Positions 45,545-57,602 of a stretch of 64,000 nucleotides of DNA are shown here, in pieces. This stretch comes from Davidsoniella eucalypti. Lineage: Eukaryota > Ascomycota > Sordariomycetes > Microascales > Ceratocystidaceae. Under the pieces are notes generated by a model. It ran no database searches. It was given only the letters and a program-made list of their open reading frames with translations, and had not been told where the DNA came from. The position numbers were made by a program, and so were the translations under genes. Location: NCBI GenBank assembly GCA_004009845.1, contig RMBW01000004.1, positions 496,001-560,000 on the forward strand. Reading direction: 5' to 3'. Numbering within the stretch: position 1 is the first letter of the stretch; each line of letters opens with the position of its first letter.

Positions 45545-48500
45545 CTACACAAATCCTAGAGCACTGACTGTTGCTTTGATATCGTCCTTCTTTGCAATGC
45601 CCCAGTTGATGCTCGTCAGCTTCGTTGCTTTAAGATCATCGTCGCATACACTCATCCACATCTCGTCAATGACTAGATTCCGCACTTTAGGCCACGGGTG
45701 GAATAGAAGCGCACCTAATCTCTTGCGAGCCTCCGCTTCGCCCTCCGAAATCCTCGACATCTTAACCTGTGACGTTGTCTCTCCGAAGCCATGACGCATA
45801 CGGACTAGACCACCATATATCTTGACACAGGCCTCGATCTTGCGCATGCTGCCAGTCTTGTAAGCGGCCTTTTGAGCCTGCGTGCATAATATGCGGGAGT
45901 CAACGACACTGCTTTTCTGGAATAGCCCCGCGTGTATCAAGAATGCGACAATTTCAAGGGACGGCACTACTACACGGTCTGTGCCTTGGAAAACGCGGAT
46001 ATTGGCCATCAAGGCACCGGAGACGGCATCTAGCCGCTCCGTGGACGGGTTAGAGGTAAATTGCATCAAGGCTGCGCGACTGTTGGCAACAAGCACTTCG
46101 TTGCCCGTTTCAGCCGATGTCACGAAGCCGGTAAGCAGAGAACTCATCCATACCTGGGCGTCGGCTTTGGCGTTGTCAGAAATCAAGGCATTGATGCATG
46201 GAGTCTCTAAAAGGGTAAGTAGTGTGTAAAAGTACTTCTGTGATGAGAAAGTGAGAAGCAAGAAATCACGTTTATGTCTAAAATTATTAGCCTTTTGTCT
46301 TGTATGGTATGTAGGGTTTGGGATAACGTACTGCTTGTCAATAGTTAGAGCTAGTGTTTGGTGAGCTTCGGCACGTACGCGATCGAGCTTCTCTGCCGCA
46401 AGACGAAGTACAGCCGGGAAGAGCTTCGAAACTGATTCAGTAAGCCAACCATGTTCAGAAGCCGGTAGCTCATCCATTTCACGCCACAGGCTTCTAGTGG
46501 CTTTGAGGGCGGCGACTCGGACCAGCGATCCAACATCACCACGGGCATTGGTAGTATAGTCATTTAGACCTTCGACCAGTATTTCCAAGAACACTTCGGG
46601 TGATTGACGCAATGTATCGCTTTGAGTCAAAGACTTGAGAATGGCCACGTGGGTATCGATATCCGGGTCTGCACGCCAGCGACCGAGCAAAGCGTTGGAA
46701 ATAACTTCACTGTTGCGCCGGCTGTCGGTAGCGGATAAAACAGACTTGGTAACGGGATATGACATAGCAACTGCGTAAAAATAACCGAAGCCGTGTCCAG
46801 CACGACTTGTCTGTCGATGGCGAATGACATTGGCCCATGATTCAACTATGGCGGGACGTTGGGCCTGGGGAGAGAGAATGAGATATACTAGGCCACCTGC
46901 TGATACAGCATCTACTGTATCTTGGTCGTCAAAGTCTAGCCATCCCTTGAAGACTTCGCCTAGCGTCTGGGCGATCTTGGTGATGGGATTGGATTCGATT
47001 TTGGACACTGACGAGGAGTCCAGAGCAGAGACATAAGCGCACACACGACTGGGGAAGCCAGCCCGAAGGATATCGTGACCGGGCAAGAGCTCACTACTCG
47101 TGAGAGACTCATCAAAGTATATGAACTGAATCACGGGAAGAAGAGAGACGCTTAAGCGACTCGCTGCCTCAGCAAGAAGTTCTTCTCGGCGGAACTTGCC
47201 AGAGTGCATTTCAAAGAGCAAGTCTGTGGTCGTCTTTAGAAGCGACTGTATAAAAGTCTTGAGACTAACGATGTCTCCAGATTCTGTGCCATTTGTCAAT
47301 GTCACAAGAGTTGGGACGTGGTCTAAGATCGCAGCTAGACAAAGCAGAAGGCCATGACGCTCTTCAGCTTGACGTGCTTGTAGTCCAGAGATATCATGAA
47401 GAAGTAGATCCACGGCACTCTGAAACTGTTGTATCGCCGTTAGAGGCTGCATGTTCGCTAGTTCCATTGTCAGTGCACCAAAACTGGTTCCTGTGACACG
47501 ACGGGCTTGGGCATCAGCATCGCCGATACCACGCCAGGTAAGTAGCGCTTGCTGCAACGCCTCACCATATACATCACTTAGTCGTGTGGCATTGCGTGAG
47601 ACCTCGTGAATGGCGCGGGAGCGTAGAGCTACAGCATTGTAATCAACGGCCTGCACCACAGAGATACCATGTATTACAGTATCAGGGTGCCGGCCAATAA
47701 GCTCCTGCAGAGCCGCCGAAGAGCCACGACGGATGTTGCCAGCAGGGTCACGGGAAGCAACCATGACAAGCTCGGTAGCGAGAAGTTGAATCACGTGCGT
47801 AGCCGAGTGTAGAGATGTACCAGCCATAGAGACAGCGAGAAGCTCCGTTGTAGTATAACGGCGTGAAACAGCCCAGATTCCAAAACAAGCTGCATCACGA
47901 ACATTTGTGCCGACCGATGCACCCGAAGGTCCACGCTGCTCGAAGGAAAGTCCAAGAAGTAGCGCCTGGATGATATCTGGTAGTTGTGATGCTGGCGGGG
48001 AGCGACGGTATAGGAGATGGGCCAAGGTTAGAATTAGACCGTGCCACTCTAGCGGATCAACAGCTGACAAATCACGCTTTGAAACTTCTGCTTCATTGGC
48101 ACTGGACCACAGGACCTTTTGTTTAAGTGAATCTAAAACTGCCTCGACAACCTGAGAAGCCATGTCGGGCTGTAGACGCAGTGTGATGATACTCAGAGCC
48201 TTGCTAGCCGCTAGGCGGACGGGCGTGTCGTTATCCGCAAGACGTTCCATGAGAAATGCGATGCAATTCTCGATGAGTTCTGTAGATTCATCGTCCTGGT
48301 CTGCTTTACGTAGGACAAGTACTGTGACAGATCTCGTGACCTTGATGATCATCTTGCGGGCCACCGAGGACGCCGTGATCGACTGCGAGATAGGCGAGCT
48401 TTCCGTAGCGATAGAGTATACAACATTGAATATGCGGACAAGATACTTGTCCATGTCCGAAGTATCGATGGAGGCACGCAAGATACCTGCAAGAAATGAC

Positions 48501-49414
48501 AGGCGGCTATTGTAATAGTACGCTGAATCGATGACGGCATCGTCGGCCGGCGTCAAGCACTTCAGTGCCCAGTCGACAAAAGCGTCTAAAACACCCATGG
48601 CCTGCATATCACGACGCATGCTCATACGAACCAGAAGGGCCTTGGCGCCATCCTTTTCTTTTCCGGGTGCGCCGAGATACGTAATAGCAAGCGGAATCAA
48701 ACGCGCAGCGATGCCAGGCAGATTTTCCGGCCACACAAAGTTTGGAATATCTGGAAGGGTGATGTCCTCTAGGTCTACCGAGCTGATAGTCGATAGATCG
48801 AAGGGCGCAAATAGCAGCTGAGAGAGCCACAGTAGAATAACGTAGCGTTCTTGCCATGTCCATCGCTCCTTGGCATCCACATCGGACTGTTGGCCCAGAG
48901 CATAGTCGGCCTCGATGGCGGAAAGAAGAAGCTCAAGATACTTGGTCTCGACATTAAGAAAGCGGACTATGACCTTTTCACCCCGGATCTTACAAAAAGA
49001 ATACAACAGCCGCGCCAGAGCATGACAGAGAGGCTCGATCAGCCATGACTTGGTACGCAGGCTAGGCTGTAGACCACGAGTTTGGAGATATTCTAGATAC
49101 GCCGAAGCCAGCTGCGGAACTAGCTCAGCTAGGTGAGGATCTAGCAGCTGAGGTAGCTCTAAGAACTGGCCCAGAACCTACATAAAGCAATAAAAGTTAA
49201 GGTCAATGTTCAGTATCATAGGATGTAATGTCTGGTATACCTGGTTGTCTATGCGACTAGCTTCGCGGGTGCGCACACGATATCTGAGCTTGGCAACACC
49301 ATTAGCTTCGACAGGCTTGCGGATCAGCCTTGGTAGAGCCTGGCGAAGATCAGCCAACAACTCGCCAGATGCCTTTTGTAGGTAGACATCGGCTTCGAAC
49401 TCAGAGGCGTCCAT
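45545..49414 (-). CDS. tubulin-specific chaperone D (beta-tubulin cofactor D, TBCD/Alp1/Cin1)
   Basis: A 1250-aa protein from exons 49241-49414, 46332-49177 and 45545-46277. Intron 1 is 63 nt (GTATAC donor, TATGTAG acceptor) and joins SRIDNQ-VLGQFLELPQLLDPHL, a family hallmark. Intron 2 (46278-46331) is 54 nt, a multiple of three with no in-frame stop, recognised by its GTACGT donor, GCTAATAAT branch region and TTTTAG acceptor; removing it gives TIDKQ-HKRDFLLLTF. The protein is a helical HEAT/armadillo solenoid (for example ERLADNDTPVRLAASKALSII and DPAGNIRRGSSAALQELIGRH). It captures beta-tubulin after prefoldin/CCT and, with cofactors C and E, completes alpha/beta-tubulin folding in the cytosol. 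Length fits fungal TBCD. A 3.9-kb gap separates its start from the SNF2 gene. Confidence 0.93.
46278..46331 (-). other. stop-free, phase-preserving 54-nt intron of the cofactor D gene
   Basis: The donor GTACGT (46331 downward) and acceptor TTTTAG (to 46278) enclose 54 nt without an in-frame stop. An unspliced message would add 18 residues (YVIPNPTYHTRQKANNF plus one replaced codon at the junction) and keep reading. Confidence 0.75.
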
Positions 49415-52400
49415 AATAGAGGCGCGCTGGCAAGGACAGCAGTTATTGACTACGAGGTATTCTTGGTAGTTTCAACAAAGCTTGTACATGATGATAGCCT
49501 TAGACATATCGGGATGTGTGTAGGAGTGGATTGGGTTAGAGAAACAATGGCTTTGATATTAGGGTTAGTATCGTAACGTCATTGTCGACATTCGAAACCC
49601 TGAGTTTTTTCTCGTCTTTGATTCCATCACTTACACCCGTTCCTACTGTGTCCGATCAAACTGCATCTTCTCCTGGATATTATGCCACTATTTGCAGACG
49701 AACCCATAAGTACATGTACATACATGGGATATGGGCAATTATCCTAATCAAGATCAAAGCTATGGCCTTGTTCCGCATGATGAGATCACAAGCCGACCTG
49801 CCCCTCCCCGATATTGAAATTCCGTAACATTTACATTGCCCTTATTACGACTTTATCAATAAGGATGGGTGGCTTATATTTGTAGTCCTCTTATTTTCAT
49901 ATACAATTTTTGATGATTGCGATTTGGATACGAATCATCTATGCAAATATTGATTGCAATGAGGAATGTCTCACGCGGTACTTGTGACTAGTTAAGATAA
50001 ACAGGCCAATTACAGATGGCGCAGTTATAGGGCGTCTGCTTAGATTTTTGGCAGATTGAGGTTTCTCGTCACCCGAACAGTTTAAGAGTCACAGTGAAGG
50101 AAGAAGGGATGAGAGAGGGGTCGGAACAAGATGGCAATCAAATATCTGTGTCTGTATGTAGTTCACTAGAGTTATGGGTGAATGGAATTGCCTGCCTAGA
50201 AACATCGATTACCAACAAGGCATAGTCTACTGGTACTAGTGAGACTTGGAGAATATGCGGTATCAGAAACTAGGCTGTAGTAGAGCCTTTTCCTTTTCCT
50301 TTTCTAGCCATGACTACGTACGGGGAAGAACATGTGACGCTATGATATGTATGTATTAATGTTCTAGAAATATAAGTCATGCATAGTGTCGTGTATGAGC
50401 TTAACTAAGCCTATTTATATTATATGGAGGGTGTATAATCACTGACGAAGAAAGGTCCGAGAGGATAACAGAAAAGCACCATTAAAGTAAGCCTCTAAGC
50501 AGGGGTATGTCCCATTTACAATTTAGCTTTACCGTACAACTAGATAAAAGATAATAAGCATTCCCTAGCGTGAGTGGTTGCTTTTTTTTGGGGTGGTTTT
50601 TTGGTCGGCTTGGGACTATAGCATGATCTATATAGCAAGGACTTTATTTTGCTGGAGCCTACATAAGTAGGTATCAAATAGAGCAGTATTATCAATGGAT
50701 CGCGAAACTGCAAGGCAGAAGCAGGTTCCCGGGTGAATGTGGCTGCACCGCAGCAAAGTTGCATAGAATGTGTCGCAGCAGTGGCATCAGCCATGTGTTA
50801 GTGCTAATGGTGATAAATAGTGGTAGCATCAAAAGTGGTGATCGAGACAGCAGTGGAGAAGTAGCGTGCCTTCGAAAGCAACAGTGTAAGCGAGAGCACC
50901 CGTGACCTTGTTCAATCGATTGCTTGTGGTCGAAGCAAGTATAAATACGTATGTAGATCTAACTAGTTGTATAGAAGCATTAGCAAGCATACTGCTAGAG
51001 ACTGTCGATAAGAACACATGGCGTCCAGGTGCCAGTTTTGCCAGTTTTGCAGACGTTTGTGCTATGTAATCTACAAACCATGATCTATCTGGCTGGCCTC
51101 TATCGCTGTCTCGATAGCCGGGACTCGTATATCAGAAACCCCTTGTTGCTTGTTGGATGCGATGATGTTCATTGAGTGAGTCTCTGGATTTGGACACCTT
51201 GGTGTCCTCGTGCCCAGATTCTGAAGTTGCACATGACTGCACCGTGCGCGCACTAGTGGGCTCTTTTTGGCATATTTCCTCGGAAACCCTTGTCGCTATC
51301 TGGACGCCGGAAGCAAGCGGGATCGTTTGGTTGGGATTTGGGTTGGGTTGCCAAGGGTCGTTAAGGCAGTAAGTATTTGGATAAGAACGAGGAGAAGCTG
51401 TGTGTATTCATGCTTTTTTCATGGATAGACGACGAATTTATTCGCGTGCTTTTGAGTTTTCTTTGTCCTGGGAGATTCTCAAATTGATCAACAAAGTTTG
51501 GTGGATGCGGGTGGTTGGTTAAAACAGAGGCATACAGATACATTCAGATGTACTAATATGCACTGATGAATTCTGGCGCATCGAATCAAGAATTGGGATA
51601 TGCCCTATTAGGGGTGCTTTGGCCCCGCTTTACCGATGGCGATGACGATGATGGCAAGATCCCCACTAAAGAAGCTGCCTGGAACGATGCACTAGAGCCC
51701 ACTAAGCGACGCACTAAACCAACTGGTCAGTTGCTGTATCTGCAACACCCGATGGCAGCTGACCTGTTCGGTGTCGCTGGTTATCATATCTCAAATTGCG
51801 CTGAAACGCTATGCTGATGTCTGGTAGATCGAGATCCCAAGTCGGCAAAAGACTGTCCTGTTTGTTCACGTCGCGAATTTGCCCAGTAGTGAAATCCCGG
51901 TAGCAAAAGCGGTGACAACTACAGACAAAAGACCGCAGTTGCTTCATGATCTCGCTAGACTCGCCAGCCTCGCCCTTCCAGGTCTTTGCTGTTGTTTTCA
52001 GGACAGGATACAGAACGCTACGCTGTAACTTGGCGCTGTAACTTTACGACTTATCTTCCATCTTTACACAAGCTAATTACTCCTTTCTCTTGTTCTCAGC
52101 GCTGTTTACGCTAGAGACCTGCAACTATAGACCTATAGCAAGCAGGTGGGTTATAAGAGCAGCCTCTTCCCTTTGTTTTCTCGCCCCTCACTCGCAATTC
52201 ACAATTTGGTGGCACGCTATACTAAGGAATCATCGTCTTATCCGCCCGACCGCCTGCTTCGAGAATTTCCAGGCCTGCACCTACACCTGCACTGGTCCTC
52301 TAACACGGCTGCCCCTCTTTGATCTACGATACTACGAGCGGTACTACAACACAACTAACTACAATCAGTACAGACAGACTACGCCCCTCCATTACGACTT

Positions 52401-53350
52401 GCGACCCTTAAATAGTGCTGCAGTGCACCTATAGACCTCGACCTCTAGGATCTGGAAAAGGCCTGAAGAGGCCCAGGATCTCCACCCAAGAGCGGCCTAG
52501 CCCCCGCTCCTCTCCTATGAATGGCTGGTGGAGCTGGACTAGCTTGAAGACGTCAATTGCATGCTGCTGCATGATTACGCTCTGATGCAGATTCCAGGCC
52601 TCAAATAGACCCTGCAGTGTTGTTTTGAGTGCCGATTGCCGCCTCCGACTTTGTCTTGACCTATTTAGACCGTCCTACAAACATCTTCTTTTCTTGCGAT
52701 TCAGCTACCACACACTATCTAGTAAGCTGTCAGAATTGTATGTGCTTTCACAACACAACATTGACGTTCGACGTTGTTAGACGACGCATTGTATAAACTG
52801 TAACGCCTCCTTGCGACAGCAACTCTAGGAAGAAAGGAACAAAGTGCCATTAGTGCAAATACAAATACATATACACATACATATAATCTCGCCCGTGCCC
52901 GGGCTTCTTCTTTCCGACCGCTCTTTAGCTAGATTCAACTGCCTGCATCTGCTGCCCACCAGGGCTCGATCCCTCGACACCGACGAAGACGATTAAAATC
53001 GCTGCATCTTTCCAAGTGCTTGCCTACACCTCTTTAGCCACCGCTTCTGGCCCTGTAATCTCAGCAGCTATATCTGTTGTTACTGTCGCACGGCCCGAGA
53101 CATATCGATACTGCACTGTCCTATGCTATACGTTAGGCCGTGGCGATGTAACAAAGCCCGCCCATATAATATACGATCACTTCAGGGCGCCGCGACACCA
53201 TCAAGACGACTATCGACCTAGAAACTCCCGAACAAGCCGCTGAGTCGGCTGCACACAACCGTGCCTGTTTCCTACTTTGGACTTGGACCTTTTGTTCCAC
53301 CGATCTCTTATTCAACATATCATTCTACCATCAATAAACAAGCTATCGCC
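49415..53350. other. 3.9-kb divergent intergenic region with long pyrimidine-rich leader
   Basis: The left end is the cofactor D promoter, with TTAGGGTTAG at about 49559 and ACGTCA at 49576-49581. From about 51990 to 53350 the plus strand is rich in CT, ACC and TAC words, which looks like a very long leader of the SNF2/RING gene. A TACA/TATA-type microsatellite lies near 52857-52889. Frames at 51566-51817 and 52090-52434 lack signatures and are not called. Confidence 0.5.
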
Positions 53351-56300
53351 ATGAATCCAGCCTCGGGTCCTCATCATCAGGATGGGCTTGACCCCCAAAC
53401 CACTAGCCTTCCTAATGCTGGTCTTTCCTACATTCATATGCCTATAGCTGAGGCCCTCTCGACTGAGCAGATCACCCAGCACCACTTTGGCCAAGTCTCG
53501 CTGCCACCGATGTCTCCAATGGGACTTGATGGCCCCGTCTTATCACAGCCGCCGACTCCCATGGGGGGCTTTAATATCGACTTTGTACACCGTCAGGGAC
53601 CTTCTCTTCCGTTCCATACCGTACCGGGTCCTGCGTCTGTGCCCTCACACACACCCTCACCTGTACCATTGCCAATGCCAATGCTATCGATAGACCAACC
53701 TATCTACGACTCTGGCATGTCCTTCGTTCCTGATCACCAACAACGTCCACACCTATCACCCCCACCAGTGCAGTCTTCTATCTCGCGCATACCGTCTAGG
53801 ACTATACTTTCGCCTCATGCACACCTGAAAGACAACCGCTTTGTGCCTACCAGCTTACCGCCTATCAAATCTGGTCAAGTCTTTCAAATACATGAAGAAG
53901 ACAGTAATTCTCCAATCGAAGGCACACCTCCACCCCCACCTGTGACAGCGCAGTTGCTTGCTACCGAACCTGGAACTGGCGGCTTCCATACAGTCCGATC
54001 AGAGCCGTCTTTTGCTGGGATGGCAGGTATGGTGGAACATACTCACAGGGGTTATCAGGATGACTCCGACTTGGAACAGCCTCAGAAAAAGCGAAGAGTG
54101 GACTCTGGCGTGAGCATAGCAAGACCTGCTAGCAGTGGTAAACTCGGCACCTTTTCACAATCTCTCAGGGGTCCCTCGGAGATGGGGGATGATATAGCAA
54201 GTGGTACTTCTGGCTCTACGACGACCATTGATTTGACATTCAGTAAGTAACCATGTGTCAAGCACGCGATAAGACATGACAATAATGACTAACATGTCGC
54301 AACAGATGAGGAAGAGGATGTGCAAATGTACCATCCGCTTGAGGAGGAGGTGTGCTACGGCTGCATCGAGGCCATAATCCATTGCACGATAGTTCCCTCA
54401 CCAAAGCCCGGCGCAAAGTGCTTATTTGGCGACAATTGGTTTCCGGCTGTTAAAATAATGCTAAAGAAGATTTCCGGCGACGGGACATTCTTGATCCAGG
54501 CACACGATCACACCCGCGCAATCGTGGGAAAGCTCGAGATAGCGGCATCGAAAGCTCTAGCTCCATTGTTGGACTCCCAGATGAAAATGCGCACAGATTG
54601 TCGTATAAACCCACGACAAAGGGCGCCCAGCGAGGTGGCGGGCCAGCCATTCGAGAAGGATAACCAGCTTCAAATCAATCTTTATGGGCCCACGAGATAT
54701 ACAAACTATGTCGGTCAATATCTACAGCGACATCACATCGTCCTCAGAGCGCCTCAATTTGTACAGCCTGGGATACAAGTCATGAACCCACACAAGGCCG
54801 TACCGAAACCACAAGTGAGACCACCCATTCGCTCGTACAGTCTTACAGCGCAACCTGTTTCACAGCCTATCGGTGCCCGGTCCGTCGAGGAAGTGCGTAC
54901 CGAAGTTCAGGGAATTTTCAACACCATGAAAAACAACGACTTGCCCGAGGCCGAAGCCAATGAAATTGTTCTCACGCCCCTATTGAAACATCAAAAGCAA
55001 GGTCTCCATTTCATGCAGCGGCGAGAACAGGACGGCGCCCAAGCAGATGCACCTTTGTGGCCAACTGGACGAGACCGAAAGGGCCAGCAATGTTTCCGCA
55101 ACGTTTTAACCGGAGATTTATGCCGCCAGCCCCCGGTAACTCGAGGTGGTATCTTGGCGGATATGATGGGCTTGGGTAAAACTCTGAGTATCTTGTCGCT
55201 AGTCTCGGGCTCTTTGCCCGAATCTAGGCATTGGAGTACGCTGACACCAGTACAACCACCCCAACCAGTAGCTAAGCCTAACAAAAGCTGGATTCCAACA
55301 GGCTCAACGCTAGGATTAACTACAGTCCTTCGAAACACTAGAGCAACGTTACTTGTTTGTCCTCTCAGCACGATAACAAACTGGGAAGAGCAAATCAAGG
55401 CCCACATCAAACCAGGTGCGCTGAACCACTATATATATCATGGGTCCAACCGTATAAAAGACGTGGAGAAGCTCGCAGACTTTGACCTGATCATCACTAC
55501 ATATGGATCAATATCTAGCGAACTTGGCGCCCGTAGTAAAGGCCGACCCGGCTCTTATCCTCTGGAGGAACTCGGCTGGTTCCGTATCGTGCTCGACGAG
55601 GCACATATGATTCGTGAACAAACAACATTGCAGTTCAAGGCCATTTGCCGACTCCAAGCGAACCGTCGTTGGGCTGTAACCGGAACCCCAGTTCAAAACC
55701 GTCTCGATGATTTCGCTGCTTTGCTACAGTTCATCCGGCTACGCCCCTTCGATGACCGTGGCCGTTTCAACCGATTTATTGTTGAGCCCTTCAAGATGTG
55801 CGACCCCCATATCGTACCCAAGTTGCGAATTCTGGTTGATACCGTGACACTTCGACGTTTCAAAGACAAAATCAATCTTCCCAAGCGAACCGACCAGATC
55901 ATCAAACTCGACTTCACCGACGATGAGCGCTACGTGTACCAGCTATTCGCCAAGAACGCACAGGACCGTGTCCAGGCACTGTCTGCCGGCGGCGATAAAG
56001 CGCTTAGTGGCCATACCTATATCCATATTCTACGGTCAATTCTACGTTTGCGGCTTATCTGTGCCCATGGTCGCGACCTACTTAATAATGAGGATCTTCA
56101 GGTTATGCAGGGCATGTCTGCTGATATGGCGATCGATCTGGATACTGACGAAGACGATGTGGTTCCAGTATTGTCAGAACGTAAAGCTCATGAGATGTTT
56201 GAGTTGATGCAGGAGACCAACAACGATAGCTGTGTATCTTGCACTCGCAAACTTGGTATCGACGAAGGAGCTGTAGACGAAAGTGACGACGATCTTTTGG

Positions 56301-57130
56301 GTTACATGAACCCGTGTTTCCATCTTATCTGCCGTGGATGCTACCGTAGCTTCCGGCAAATCGCTACCACACGTTTGAACGGCACACCGACTGGACCATG
56401 CCATGTATGCAAAGCTATTGTTGCGCCAGCGTTTGTCGCACTACGGAAAGGCAAACTCAGTCCCGAACATGATGGTGCCAAGGCAGCGTCTAGCGAAGCC
56501 AGCTCGAAGTCGACTTCTAGCGTGACTCTCTCGGCAGCAGCTAAGCACTCCGAGAGACTAGCATCATACCACGGCCCCAGCACGAAAGTTCGCGCCCTGA
56601 TCGAAGACCTACTCAAATCTAAAGCAGATGGTATGGCGGCACCCGACGAGCCACCATATAAATCTGTCGTTTTCTCTGGCTGGACAACACACTTGGACCT
56701 TATCCAATTAGCCCTCAATGCTGCAGGTCTCAAGTACGTGCGCCTAGACGGGACCATGTCACGTACTGCTCGGTCCAACTCTATGGAAGCGTTCCGTGAA
56801 GATCCATCCGTCGATGTAATCCTAGTCAGTATCATGGCCGGAGGACTCGGTCTTAACCTCACGGCCGGTAACAGCGTCTATGTCATGGAGCCACAATACA
56901 ACCCAGCCGCCGAAGCTCAAGCTATCGACCGTGTGCACAGATTAGGACAGAAACGGCGTGTTCGTACGGTACGTTACATCATGAAGGACTCATTCGAGGA
57001 GAAGATGCTGGAGCTACAGGATAAGAAGATGAAGTTGGCTAGTTTAAGTATGGATGGCCGTGATAATGTGGTTGATAAGGGTGAAGCAGCGTTACAGAAG
57101 TTGCGTGATATTCGCAGTTTATTCCGCTGA
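53351..57130 (+). CDS. SNF2-family ATPase with RING finger (Rad5/HLTF-like)
   Basis: A 1238-aa protein from exons 53351-54242 and 54306-57130; the 63-nt intron (GTAAGT donor, ACAG acceptor) joins IDLTFN-EEEDVQMYHP. The start is the first ATG of a frame open further upstream. Residues 1-297 are Pro/Ser-rich and disordered, with a basic KKRR stretch near 280. The SNF2 helicase core has ILADMMGLGKT (about 578-588), DEAH (about 728), and VTGTPVQNRLDDF. A RING finger is inserted between helicase lobes at about 940-1000 (CVSC ... CFHLICRGC ... CHVC, C3HC4 order). The C-terminal lobe carries VFSGWTTHLDLI, DGTMSR, GGLGLNLT and QAIDRVHRLGQ. This order is that of Rad5, HLTF and Rad16, which couple DNA translocation to ubiquitin ligation. 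I see no clear HIRAN domain, so the precise orthologue is open. Confidence 0.9.
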
Positions 57131-57602
57131 GGGGTTTTTATACTATAAGAGAAGAAGAAAAAAAGTGACATATTTTGTTTTTTCTGGTTACCGGATATAT
57201 AGTTTGGTTGGTATTTACTGATTTACATTTTACATGTTTCTCTTATTTTGGTTTCATCAAAGATACCACTACATATAGCGAATGTTCTTGCTCCCTACAT
57301 AAAATATAATCACTATTTACTTGTAATAACGCTCAATAGTGGACTGAAATATCACATATAAGGATAATTGATGCCATTCTGACTATTACTAAACAATGAT
57401 ATCGGCTATGGTATACATGTCGGAGCATTACATGTAGTTATCTCGTCTTATCGGATTCCCCAACCAGTAAACACTACAAATGACAAAATCACAAGCCGAA
57501 CAGTTCAATGATTGGACTACTGATACTTTGGTGAGAATAAATGTGCATTTTCAAACGTCATTACATCATTACTGTGCCTAAAGTAAGTCCAGACCCTTCC
57601 CT
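57131..57602. other. convergent spacer, SNF2/RING - GCP2
   Basis: A 472-nt AT-rich 3' flank shared by both genes; nothing else is visible. Confidence 0.6.
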
